The notes under the pieces are model-generated. The model was given only the letters and a program-made list of their open reading frames with translations. It searched no databases and was not told the origin of the DNA. Shown one piece after another: positions 31,041 through 38,515 of a DNA stretch of 64,000 nucleotides (its first letter is position 1; each line of letters starts with the position of its first letter). Both the position numbers and the translations under genes were made by a program. The stretch covers positions 434,001 through 498,000 of the forward strand of contig NZ_FPJG01000006.1 in the NCBI RefSeq assembly GCF_900119165.1, in the 5' to 3' direction. The DNA comes from Amycolatopsis australiensis. Its GTDB lineage: Bacteria > Actinomycetota > Actinomycetes > Mycobacteriales > Pseudonocardiaceae.

Positions 31041-32963
31041 ATGAGCACGAGTGCGAACGGCAACGGCGCTGGTCACGGCTCGCTCGCCGCAACCAGGCCG
31101 ACCGAGGTCAGCAAGCTGGACCGGGTGGTCATCCGGTTCGCGGGCGACTCGGGTGACGGCATGCAGCTGACCGGTGACCGGTTCACCTCGGAGGCCGCCG
31201 CGTTCGGTAACGACCTGTCGACGATGCCGAATTTCCCGGCGGAGATCCGCGCGCCGCAGGGCACCATTCCCGGCGTCTCGAGCTTCCAGGTGCACTTCGC
31301 CGATTACGACATCCTCACCCCGGGCGACCGCCCCGATGTGCTGGTGGCGATGAACCCGGCCGCGTTGAAGGCGAACCTGGGCGATGTCCCGCAGGGTGGG
31401 ACGATCATTCTCAACACCGATGAGTTCGTCAAGCGGAACCTGACCAAGGTCGGCTACGCGACCGACCCGTTGGAGGACGACACGCTCTCGGCGTATCAGG
31501 TGCATCGGGTGGCGATGTCGACGTTGACGCAGGGTGCGTTGGCCGAGACCGGTTTGGGCAAGAAGGACGCCGAGCGGTGCAAGAACATGTTCGCGCTCGG
31601 GTTGTTGTCGTGGATGTATCACCGGCCGACCGAGGGCACGGAGCGGTTTTTGCGGGAGAAGTTCGCGAAGAAGCCGGAGATCGCCGAGGCGAACATCCTG
31701 GCTTTCCGGGCGGGCTGGAATTACGGGGAGACGACGGAGTCGTTCGCGACGACGTTCGAGGTCGCGCCGGCGAAGCTGGCCCCGGGCACGTATCGGCAGA
31801 TCACCGGCAACACCGCGCTCGCGTACGGGATCGTCGCGGCGGGGCAGCGCTCGGGCCTGCAGATCCTGCTCGGCACGTATCCGATCACTCCGGCCTCGGA
31901 CATCCTGCACGAGCTGTCCAGGCACAAGAACTTCGGGATCATCACCTTCCAGGCCGAGGACGAGATCGCCGGTATCGGTGCCGCGCTGGGCGCCTCCTAC
32001 GGTGGCGCGCTGGGGGTGACCTCGACCTCCGGTCCGGGGGTCGCGTTGAAGTCCGAGACCATCGGGCTGGGGGTGATGGTCGAGCTGCCGCTGGTGGTGA
32101 TCGACGTGCAGCGGGGTGGCCCGTCGACGGGGTTGCCGACCAAGACCGAGCAGGCCGACCTGCTGCAGGCGATGTTCGGCCGCAACGGCGAGTCCCCGGT
32201 CCCGATCGTCGCCCCGCTCTCGCCGGCGGATTGTTTCGACGCGGCGATCGAGGCGACCCGGATCGCGTTGACCTACCGCACCCCGGTGCTGCTGCTCTCG
32301 GACGGGGCGATCGCCAACGGGTCGGAGCCGTGGCTGATCCCGGACGTGGACACGCTGCCGGACCTGCGGGTGCAGTTCGCGTCCGAACCCAACGCCGACA
32401 ACGACTCCGGCGAGTTCTGGCCCTACGTGCGTGACCCCGAGACCCTCGCCCGGGCCTGGGCGGTGCCGGGGACGCCGGGGTTGCAGCATCGCATCGGCGG
32501 GCTGGAGAAGGCCGACAAGACCGGCCACATCTCCTACGACCCGGCCAACCACGACACGATGGTCCGGTTGCGGCAGGCCAAGATCGACGGCATCGACGTG
32601 CCCGACCTGCTCGTCGACGACCCCTCCGGCGGCAAAGCCCGCGTCCTGGCGCTGGGCTGGGGCAGCTCGTTCGGGCCGATCGGGGCGGCGTGCCGGCGGG
32701 TGCGCAAGCTCGGCATGCCGATCGCGCAGGCGCACCTGCGGCACCTCAACCCGCTGCCGGGCAACCTCGGGGACATCCTGCGCTCCTACGACAAGGTCGT
32801 GGTGCCGGAGATGAACCTCGGCCAGCTCGCGCTGCTGCTGCGGGCGAAATACCTGGTGGACGTCCACTCCCACACCAAGGTCGCCGGGATGGCGTTCAAG
32901 GCCGAAGAACTGCAGAACGTCTTTTCCGAGATCATCACCAGCGTTACGGAGGCGGCGAAGTGA
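31041..32963 (+). CDS. korA: 2-oxoglutarate:ferredoxin oxidoreductase, alpha subunit (gamma-alpha fusion)
   Basis: A 640-residue subunit of the CoA-dependent 2-oxoacid:ferredoxin oxidoreductase. Residues about 25-215 form the gamma-type domain (VIRFAGDSGDGMQLTGDRF, NFPAEIRAPQGTIPGVSSF). The rest is the pyrimidine-binding alpha domain (TYPITPASDILHELS, EDEIAGIGAALGASYGGAL, TSGPGVALKSETIGL). With KorB it converts 2-oxoglutarate to succinyl-CoA and reduces ferredoxin, serving as the oxidative TCA step in many actinomycetes. It overlaps korB by GTGA. No separate ferredoxin subunit is encoded. Confidence 0.92.
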   Translation: MSTSANGNGAGHGSLAATRPTEVSKLDRVVIRFAGDSGDGMQLTGDRFTSEAAAFGNDLSTMPNFPAEIRAPQGTIPGVSSFQVHFADYDILTPGDRPDVLVAMNPAALKANLGDVPQGGTIILNTDEFVKRNLTKVGYATDPLEDDTLSAYQVHRVAMSTLTQGALAETGLGKKDAERCKNMFALGLLSWMYHRPTEGTERFLREKFAKKPEIAEANILAFRAGWNYGETTESFATTFEVAPAKLAPGTYRQITGNTALAYGIVAAGQRSGLQILLGTYPITPASDILHELSRHKNFGIITFQAEDEIAGIGAALGASYGGALGVTSTSGPGVALKSETIGLGVMVELPLVVIDVQRGGPSTGLPTKTEQADLLQAMFGRNGESPVPIVAPLSPADCFDAAIEATRIALTYRTPVLLLSDGAIANGSEPWLIPDVDTLPDLRVQFASEPNADNDSGEFWPYVRDPETLARAWAVPGTPGLQHRIGGLEKADKTGHISYDPANHDTMVRLRQAKIDGIDVPDLLVDDPSGGKARVLALGWGSSFGPIGAACRRVRKLGMPIAQAHLRHLNPLPGNLGDILRSYDKVVVPEMNLGQLALLLRAKYLVDVHSHTKVAGMAFKAEELQNVFSEIITSVTEAAK

Positions 32964-34024
32964 CCGCGATCGACCTGGGGACACCCACGCTCGGTGGCCT
33001 GGACCTCGTGCCCACCACCGACCAGCCGCAGAAGGCCAAGGACTACAAATCCGACCAGGAAGTCCGCTGGTGCCCCGGCTGCGGCGACTACGTCGTGCTC
33101 AACGCGGTCCAGTCGTTCCTGCCCACCCTCGGGCTCAAACGCGAGAACATCGTGTTCATCTCCGGGATCGGCTGCTCCTCACGCTTCCCGTACTACCTCA
33201 ACACCTACGGCATGCACTCCATCCACGGCCGCGCCCCCTCCATCGCCACCGGCCTGGCGACCACGCGCCCCGACCTGTCGGTGTGGGTGGTCACCGGCGA
33301 CGGCGACGCACTGTCCATCGGCGGCAACCACCTCATCCACGCGCTGCGCCGCAACGTCAACATCAAGATCCTGCTGTTCAACAACCGCATCTACGGCCTG
33401 ACCAAGGGCCAGTACTCCCCGACCTCCGGGCAGGGCATGGTCACCAAGTCCACCCCGATGGGCTCAGTGGACACCCCGTTCAACCCCCTGTCGCTGGCCA
33501 TCGGCGCCGAAGCCTCCTTCGTCGGCCGCGCCCTGGACTCCGACCGCAAAGGCCTCACCGAAGTCCTGCAAGCCGCCGCCCAGCACCGCGGCTCGGCACT
33601 GGTCGAGATCTACCAGAACTGCCCCATCTTCAACGACGGCGCCTTCGACGTCCTCAAAGACGCCGACGAAGCCGCCACCCGCCTCATCCCCCTACACCCC
33701 GGCCAACCGATCCGCTTCGGCCCCAACCAGGAATTCGGCATCACACGCAGCGACTGGGGCGGCCTGGACATCGCCAAAATCGCCGACATCGGCGAAGACA
33801 ACGTGATCGTGCACGACCCCTCCATCACCGACACCACCTACGCCTTCGCCCTCTCACGCCTCGGCGACCAAAACCTCAACCACGTCCCCACCGGCATCCT
33901 CCGCCAAGTCGAGCGCCCCACCTACGACGACGGAGCACGCGCCCAGGTCGAACAAGCCCGCACCACCCACACCCCCGACCTACAAGCCCTCCTCCACGGC
34001 AAAGACACCTGGACAGTCGCGTAA
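32960..34024 (+). CDS. korB: 2-oxoglutarate:ferredoxin oxidoreductase, beta subunit
   Basis: A 354-residue thiamine diphosphate-binding subunit. The motif GDGDALSIGGNHLIHALRRN through LLFNN is the TPP/Mg signature. CPGCGDY and GIGCSSR supply cysteines for the single [4Fe-4S] cluster of two-subunit enzymes. TKGQYSPTSGQG follows, as expected for a 2-oxoglutarate-type enzyme. GTG 32960 overlaps the korA stop by 4 bases, giving a 1:1 operon. Its end is marked by a perfect 17-bp hairpin, so the operon is just korAB. Confidence 0.92.
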   Translation: MTAIDLGTPTLGGLDLVPTTDQPQKAKDYKSDQEVRWCPGCGDYVVLNAVQSFLPTLGLKRENIVFISGIGCSSRFPYYLNTYGMHSIHGRAPSIATGLATTRPDLSVWVVTGDGDALSIGGNHLIHALRRNVNIKILLFNNRIYGLTKGQYSPTSGQGMVTKSTPMGSVDTPFNPLSLAIGAEASFVGRALDSDRKGLTEVLQAAAQHRGSALVEIYQNCPIFNDGAFDVLKDADEAATRLIPLHPGQPIRFGPNQEFGITRSDWGGLDIAKIADIGEDNVIVHDPSITDTTYAFALSRLGDQNLNHVPTGILRQVERPTYDDGARAQVEQARTTHTPDLQALLHGKDTWTVA

Positions 34025-34035
34025 GCCGCAGTCTC

Positions 34036-34074
34036 GCCGAAGGCCGCCATGCGTCGAGCATGGCGGCCTTCGGC
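34036..34074. terminator. Perfect 17-bp hairpin after korB (two-way terminator)
   Basis: GCCGAAGGCCGCCATGC (34036-34052) pairs without mismatch with 34058-34074 around the loop GTCGA. It lies 11 bases after the korB stop and 37 bases before the stop of the convergent sunset-domain gene, so it can serve both. No T tract follows. Confidence 0.85.
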
Positions 34075-34111
34075 GTATCGGGTGTGGGTTGGAGCTGGGC
34101 GGAACCCTGTC

Positions 34112-35347
34112 TCAGCTGAGCGGCCGGAACCCCACGCGCTCGGCGTCCTCGGCGGTCCGGAACCAGACCTCGGCCACCATCTTCGGGAACTGCGGCGACT
34201 CCTCGGTGCAGTACCGCAACGCCGTCACGCTGGCCTTCACGGCGAACCCGTCGCTGGGCGCGCCACCGCCGGGGCGGGGCATGGCCGAGCCGGGGCCGAA
34301 CGGGCCCGGCGGCACCGAGTCGCCGGCCACCTGGCGGGCCGGTGGCGGTTCCGGCGCGGACACCGCCGCCTGGTTCGGCTGCACCGACGGCTCGAACAGC
34401 GAGCCGCTGTGGGCGCCCGACAGGTCGGTCTCGCGCCGCTCGACCGTCCGCATCGAGGGCTGGATCGGCTGGGGCGTGACGAACCCGCCGCGCAGCGCCT
34501 CCCGCGGCTGCCGCTTCGGCAGCACCTGCGTCGCCTCGATCGGGGTCTCCTCCGGCACGCCCAGCTCGCTGTCGGCGGTCGTGTCGTCGCCGCCGAACGC
34601 GTACTGCGGCGGCTCCTTGGCCTCGGTCTCCTCGGCGCCGACCGAACCCAGGTAGCGCGTGCGCTCCACGGGCTCCTCGAACGGCGACCGCTCGGCCGGC
34701 GTGTCCTGCCCGAACCAGTCCGGCACCGGCACGTCCTCCGCCGGCGGCTGGAACAGCGAACCCGCGGCGGCCTCCGGGTCGAGCTTCTGCTCGAGCCGCG
34801 ACACCGCCGGCGCGGGCTCTTCCTCCGGCGCCAGGTACTCCGACGCCGCGGCGCGGTACGGGTCCTCGGGCTGCGGCTCGGCGACCGGGGTCAGGATCTG
34901 GGTCTCCGTGGCCCGGTGCGCGGCGTCGGGCTCCGGCTCCGGCTCCGGCCGGAAAGCAGCGTCCGGCTCCGGCCGGAAGGCGTCGTCCGGGTCCGGGTGC
35001 GTTCCCGGCGGCACCTGCGAGTCCAGCTCGGCGAAGTCCTCGTCGATGTCGTCGTGGACGTCGTCGCGGCGCATCGGCGGCGCGGCGACCAGCGTCCCCG
35101 GGTACGAGGTCTCCTGCCGCGTCGGCTCCGGCTCGGGCCGCGGCTCCGGCCGGGCGAACACCTCGGTGCCCGGTGCCGCGGCGGCGTTCGCGGGGGTGCG
35201 CGCGGCGTCGGCGTGGGCCTGGGCCAGCGCGCTCTCCAGCTTGCGGACGCTCTTGCGGAGCGGCAGCACGAGGACCAGCCAGGTGAGGACTGCCCCGACG
35301 AAGAACGCCGCCAGGCTCCACAGCCAAACCTGTCCGAATATGGACAT
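34112..35347 (-). CDS. Single-span membrane protein with C-terminal sunset domain
   Basis: A 411-residue protein with one N-terminal membrane helix (FGQVWLWSLAAFFVGAVLTW followed by LVLVLP). Then comes a long acidic, Pro/Glu-rich disordered stretch (about residues 50-365, many PEPEP runs). The small C-terminal domain, VKASVTALRYCTEESPQFPK and AEVWFRTAEDAERVGFRPL, fits the sunset domain pattern seen in actinobacterial surface and membrane proteins. ATG 35347 has AGGAAAAG upstream. It follows the polyprenyl synthase gene by 16 bases in the same direction. Role unknown; topology suggests a tethered cytoplasmic or envelope linker. Confidence 0.7.
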   Translation of the reverse strand: MSIFGQVWLWSLAAFFVGAVLTWLVLVLPLRKSVRKLESALAQAHADAARTPANAAAAPGTEVFARPEPRPEPEPTRQETSYPGTLVAAPPMRRDDVHDDIDEDFAELDSQVPPGTHPDPDDAFRPEPDAAFRPEPEPEPDAAHRATETQILTPVAEPQPEDPYRAAASEYLAPEEEPAPAVSRLEQKLDPEAAAGSLFQPPAEDVPVPDWFGQDTPAERSPFEEPVERTRYLGSVGAEETEAKEPPQYAFGGDDTTADSELGVPEETPIEATQVLPKRQPREALRGGFVTPQPIQPSMRTVERRETDLSGAHSGSLFEPSVQPNQAAVSAPEPPPARQVAGDSVPPGPFGPGSAMPRPGGGAPSDGFAVKASVTALRYCTEESPQFPKMVAEVWFRTAEDAERVGFRPLS

Positions 35348-35363
35348 CTTTTCCTGCCCCTGT

Positions 35364-36422
35364 TTAGTGCGTGCGCGCGACCAGGTAGTCGGCAACCGAC
35401 TCGCACGCGTCCCGGGCGGGTGACGCGGGCAACGCCGTGAGCTCGGCTCGCGCGCGCTGAGCGTAGTCGGAAAGGGTGACGCGCGCGCGTTCGAGTCCGC
35501 TACTGGCCCGCAGCAGCTCGAGCGCCTCCCGCACGAGCGCGTCGTCGGCGATCGGGCCGGACAGCAGCTCGACCAGCCGGGGGTCGGTCTCCGGGTCGGC
35601 CAGTGCGTACAGCATCGGCAGCGTCCGGACGCCTTCCCGCAGGTCGGTGCCCTGCGCCTTGCCGAGCTCGTCGGAGGGCGAGGCGATGTCGATGATGTCG
35701 TCGGAGATCTGGAACGCGGTCCCGATGATGTCGCCGAACCGGCGCAGCGCCTCGATGTGCTCCTCGGCGGCGCCGGACATCATCCCGCCGAACCGGCCGG
35801 ACGTGGCGATCAGCGAGCCGGTCTTCTGCGCGATCACGGTGAGGTAGTGCGCGACGGCGTCGTCACCCGGCCCGGGGCCGACGGTTTCCCGCATCTGGCC
35901 GGTGACGAGCTCACCGAACGTCTCGGCGATGATCCGCGCGGCGTCCGTGCCGAGGTCGGCGACCAGGCGGGAGGCGTGGGCGAAGAGGAAGTCGCCGGTG
36001 AGGATGGCGATGGTGTTGTCCCAGCGCGCGTTGACGCTCTCGGCGCCGCGCCGCATGTCGGCCTCGTCCATGACGTCGTCGTGGTAGAGCGTCGCGAGGT
36101 GCACGAGCTCGACCGCGGCGGCGGCGACGATCACGTGGTCGTCCTGCTTCGGCCCGAACTGGGCGGCGAGCAGGGTGAACAGCGGACGGAAACGTTTGCC
36201 CCCCGCCTCGACCAGGTGCAACGCGGCGTCGTTGACGGCCTGGACGTCGCTGCGGACGACGTCCCGCAGCAGCTTCTCGACCTCGGCCAGCCCGCCGGCG
36301 ATCGCGCGCAGCAGGTTTTCGTCGGCGATCTGCAGGCCGACCGACGCCCGCAGGTCGTCGAGGGCGCCACCCGGCGCAGCGGGGAGGGATCCCGCCCCGG
36401 GGGCTGGGGAAGGCACAGACAC
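35364..36422 (-). CDS. Long-chain trans-polyprenyl diphosphate synthase
   Basis: A 352-residue all-alpha prenyltransferase. The first aspartate-rich motif DDVMD is at 115-119 and the second, DDIID, at 241-245; GGKRFRP (74-80) binds the pyrophosphate. Small residues before DDVMD (ATLYH) allow a long product. In an actinomycete this is most likely the nona-, octa- or heptaprenyl synthase that makes the menaquinone tail, which fits the menG and menJ genes 20 kb away and the nearby complex I operon. Product chain length cannot be read with certainty. The start is GTG 36422. Confidence 0.88.
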   Translation of the reverse strand: MSVPSPAPGAGSLPAAPGGALDDLRASVGLQIADENLLRAIAGGLAEVEKLLRDVVRSDVQAVNDAALHLVEAGGKRFRPLFTLLAAQFGPKQDDHVIVAAAAVELVHLATLYHDDVMDEADMRRGAESVNARWDNTIAILTGDFLFAHASRLVADLGTDAARIIAETFGELVTGQMRETVGPGPGDDAVAHYLTVIAQKTGSLIATSGRFGGMMSGAAEEHIEALRRFGDIIGTAFQISDDIIDIASPSDELGKAQGTDLREGVRTLPMLYALADPETDPRLVELLSGPIADDALVREALELLRASSGLERARVTLSDYAQRARAELTALPASPARDACESVADYLVARTH

Positions 36423-36553
36423 GTCGGCTCCGCTTCTACTCGTGCACCGGTCGGGTTATGCCTTGAGCGTAGTGGCTACCCGGCGGCGTCGTTTACCCGC
36501 TGTCCAGCGGAAACGGTGACGAACATGACACCCCGGCAGCCGTCCCCCACCGG

Positions 36554-36569
36554 GTGGTTCGCGAGCCAC
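36554..36569. promoter_or_regulatory. Near-perfect 16-bp palindrome in a divergent gap
   Basis: GTGGTTCGCGAGCCAC (one mismatched pair) lies in the 244-base gap between the polyprenyl synthase and a secreted-protein gene, 98 bases before the latter. It could be an operator for either gene. No -35/-10 pair was assigned; the rest of the gap shows no gene. Confidence 0.35.
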
Positions 36570-36666
36570 GAACGAGTGGTCGCCGGTTCGCCGCGCAACG
36601 GACGTCTCCGGCGGGCGGATATTTCCGTTCGGGGAACTCTCCCCAGGCGGCAAGGAGGACGCGGAA

Positions 36667-37323
36667 ATGCGCAAGACGATCGCGAGGCGGGCCGGTCTCG
36701 CCGGAACACTGCTGGTGGCGGCGCTCGCCGTGGCAGCGGCACCGGCACAGGCGGACCCGCAACCGGGCGCGGCGAACATCGGCTCGGCCGAGTTCACGAA
36801 GTCCGGCACGACGATCACGGTGCCCACGCAGGGACAGTGTTCGCTGGAGGGCCCGACGAGCGCAACGGCCCAGACGGTCTCGAAGCAGGGCATCACGTTC
36901 GGCGGCGGCACGTCGTCCTGCACGACAACGGTGACGGACCCGAACACGCAGGCCACGACGACGACATCGACGGCAACGGGCAAGAACTTCGAGCTGTCGG
37001 CACTGGTGAGCGCGGGCGGCCCGCGGGTGAAGCTGTCGACGTTCACGGTGACGTGCACGGCGACCCAGACGCAGACGAACGCGAACTGGAGCTACGGAGG
37101 CATGTCGGGCATCCCGAACCCGCCGAGCCCGGTACCGGTGGGCTACGTGGCACCGATCAAGAGGTCGAACGGGACGGTGCTGGCGAACGCGGTGTTCAAC
37201 ACGCAGAACCTCCCGGGCGACGGCAGCATCGCCCTGACGATGCTGCGGATCACGTTCCTCCCGGCATCGGGCATCACCGGAGAGGTGACGTTGGGCAACA
37301 CGTCCTGCGCCCCGACACCGTAG
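36667..37323 (+). CDS. Secreted protein of unknown function
   Basis: A 218-residue protein with a clear Sec signal peptide (RKTIARRAGLAGTLLVAALA, then AVAAAPAQA before the cleavage site). The mature part is rich in Thr, Ser and Gly with scattered cysteines (QCSLEG, SSCTTTV, TVTCTATQ, NTSCAP), suggesting an extracellular beta-rich fold with two disulfides. GGAGG lies just before the ATG. It is monocistronic and followed by a strong terminator. I do not recognise the family. Confidence 0.7.
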   Translation: MRKTIARRAGLAGTLLVAALAVAAAPAQADPQPGAANIGSAEFTKSGTTITVPTQGQCSLEGPTSATAQTVSKQGITFGGGTSSCTTTVTDPNTQATTTTSTATGKNFELSALVSAGGPRVKLSTFTVTCTATQTQTNANWSYGGMSGIPNPPSPVPVGYVAPIKRSNGTVLANAVFNTQNLPGDGSIALTMLRITFLPASGITGEVTLGNTSCAPTP

Positions 37324-37332
37324 GGATAAGGA

Positions 37333-37368
37333 GGGCCGCGGCCCGGGAGGACGGCCGCGGCCCCTTTT
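37333..37368 (+). terminator. Rho-independent terminator with T run
   Basis: GGGCCGCGGCC (37333-37343) pairs perfectly with GGCCGCGGCCC (37353-37363) around a 9-base loop, followed by C and TTTT. It lies 9 bases after the secreted-protein stop. It is the most classical terminator in the window. Confidence 0.88.
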
Positions 37369-37370
37369 CG

Positions 37371-37431
37371 CAGGGTGGAACCCTGGTAGTGTCTTCGCCG
37401 TCGGATACGCAGGGTGCTCGGGGTGGAGCAC
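37371..37431 (+). promoter_or_regulatory. Probable promoter of the type VII cassette with two inverted repeats
   Basis: TTTTCG and TAGTGT (about 37387), 16 bases apart, could be -35 and -10 elements. Between them lies the perfect dyad CAGGGT-gga-ACCCTG (37371-37385). A second dyad, GTGCTC-ggggtg-GAGCAC (37414-37431), lies downstream and could be an operator or a leader hairpin. Confidence 0.4.
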
Positions 37432-37453
37432 ACTGCAAGCTAGGGGAGAGCTG

Positions 37454-37480
37454 ATGACGACGGGGGCACGTAATGCCTGA
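37454..37480 (+). CDS. Possible 8-codon leader peptide overlapping the cassette's first gene
   Basis: ATG 37454 is preceded by AGGGGAGAG at ideal spacing and reads MTTGARNA before TGA 37478-37480. Its stop overlaps the ATG at 37473 of the next gene in another frame. It may couple translation, or simply provide the ribosome-loading site. Too short to verify by sequence. Confidence 0.3.
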   Translation: MTTGARNA

Positions 37481-37889
37481 CGGGCCGGTGTACGACCCGG
37501 GCACCAGGCGAGCACCCTTGCAGCCGGTGGTGCCGGCGGCGGGGACGTATGGGAGCGAAGCTGGGGCTTCCGGTGGGGCCGGGTTCCAGTACGACGAGGC
37601 CACACTTCGTGAGCTGATGCACGAATGGAACGACCTGGCGAACGAGTTCAAACTCGACCAGCAGCATGCCATTGTGCTGGCGCGGACCAAGGGTCCAGGT
37701 ATCGAGTACGCGAGCAGTGGCAACGCGGAGAAGATCAACCAGTCCGGCAACGCCCTACTGGAGACGCTCATTGAGCGTGAAGAGTACTGCCGGAAGATGG
37801 CAGCCAAGTTCAAAGCCGCCCTGGGCCGGTACGCCCAGGCCGAGGACGACCACACCACCGAAATAAGGCATACCGGAGGCAGTCTCTGA
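37473..37889 (+). CDS. Small helical type VII secretion substrate-like protein (PE/WXG-like)
   Basis: A 138-residue protein. After a Pro-rich start, two long amphipathic helices are evident (YDEATLRELMHEWNDLANEF and LIEREEYCRKMAAKFKAALG), the layout of PE and WXG100 partners. The second helix ends with YAQAE, fitting the YxxxD/E export signal of mycobacterial-type ESX systems. It has no Sec signal. It is coupled by TGATG to a DUF3558 lipoprotein gene and is followed by PPE-like and EspG genes. Probably the small partner of the PPE-like protein; inference from signal and context. Confidence 0.65.
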   Translation: MPDGPVYDPGTRRAPLQPVVPAAGTYGSEAGASGGAGFQYDEATLRELMHEWNDLANEFKLDQQHAIVLARTKGPGIEYASSGNAEKINQSGNALLETLIEREEYCRKMAAKFKAALGRYAQAEDDHTTEIRHTGGSL

Positions 37890-38515
37890 TGCGCCGCACT
37901 CTCTTCATGCTGAGCGCACTGCTGCTCACCGCAACCGCGTGCACCACTACGAATCCCGGTACGCCGTCGCCGGAAGGCAATGGAACGAGCACTCAGCCCT
38001 CTTCGGGCGTCCACAGTGGTGTTCCAGGTCCAGGGGTCCCGAAGGTGTCCAGTCCGATCGACGTGACACAGTTCAAGAAAGCACCCTGCGACGCGCTTGA
38101 CGCCTCGCAAGTGGAGAAGCTCTTAGGCGCGGGAGTATCAGGGAAAACGGACCTGCAGGCGCCCGCTGGGCCAAGCTGCGCCTGGGACTCCCCCGATGTA
38201 TCGCAAGCCGGCGTCACAGTCATCTTCACGGACGCGGACCAGCTCGGCTTGACCAGTGTCTACAACGCGCGCGGAAAACAGTACCAATTCTTCCAGCCCA
38301 TGCCTGCGATCGACAATTTCCCGGTTGTTGCGTACGGAGTCAGTGATGAGCGAACGACTCGTGGCCGCTGCGCTGTCGCGCTGGGAGTGAGCGACACCCA
38401 AACGGTGGACATCCACGTTGCACAATCTGAAAGCAACATCGGCAAAAACGATCCCTGCGAGGCAGCACATGGTGTTGCCACACAGGTACTCGATAACCTT
38501 CGCGGGGTGAAGTGA
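37889..38515 (+). CDS. DUF3558-family lipoprotein
   Basis: A 208-residue lipoprotein: MRRTLFMLSALLLTATACTT has a lipobox LTATAC at Cys18, then a Ser/Thr/Pro-rich linker. The conserved domain contains PCDALDASQVEKLLGAG and SCAWDSPDVSQAGVTV, typical of DUF3558 proteins, which occur beside ESX genes in Pseudonocardiales. Function unknown; envelope-anchored binding is likely. It contains a TTA leucine codon at 38123-38125 (codon 79), very rare in such genomes, and its base composition is lower in GC than its neighbours. Confidence 0.82.
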   Translation: MRRTLFMLSALLLTATACTTTNPGTPSPEGNGTSTQPSSGVHSGVPGPGVPKVSSPIDVTQFKKAPCDALDASQVEKLLGAGVSGKTDLQAPAGPSCAWDSPDVSQAGVTVIFTDADQLGLTSVYNARGKQYQFFQPMPAIDNFPVVAYGVSDERTTRGRCAVALGVSDTQTVDIHVAQSESNIGKNDPCEAAHGVATQVLDNLRGVK

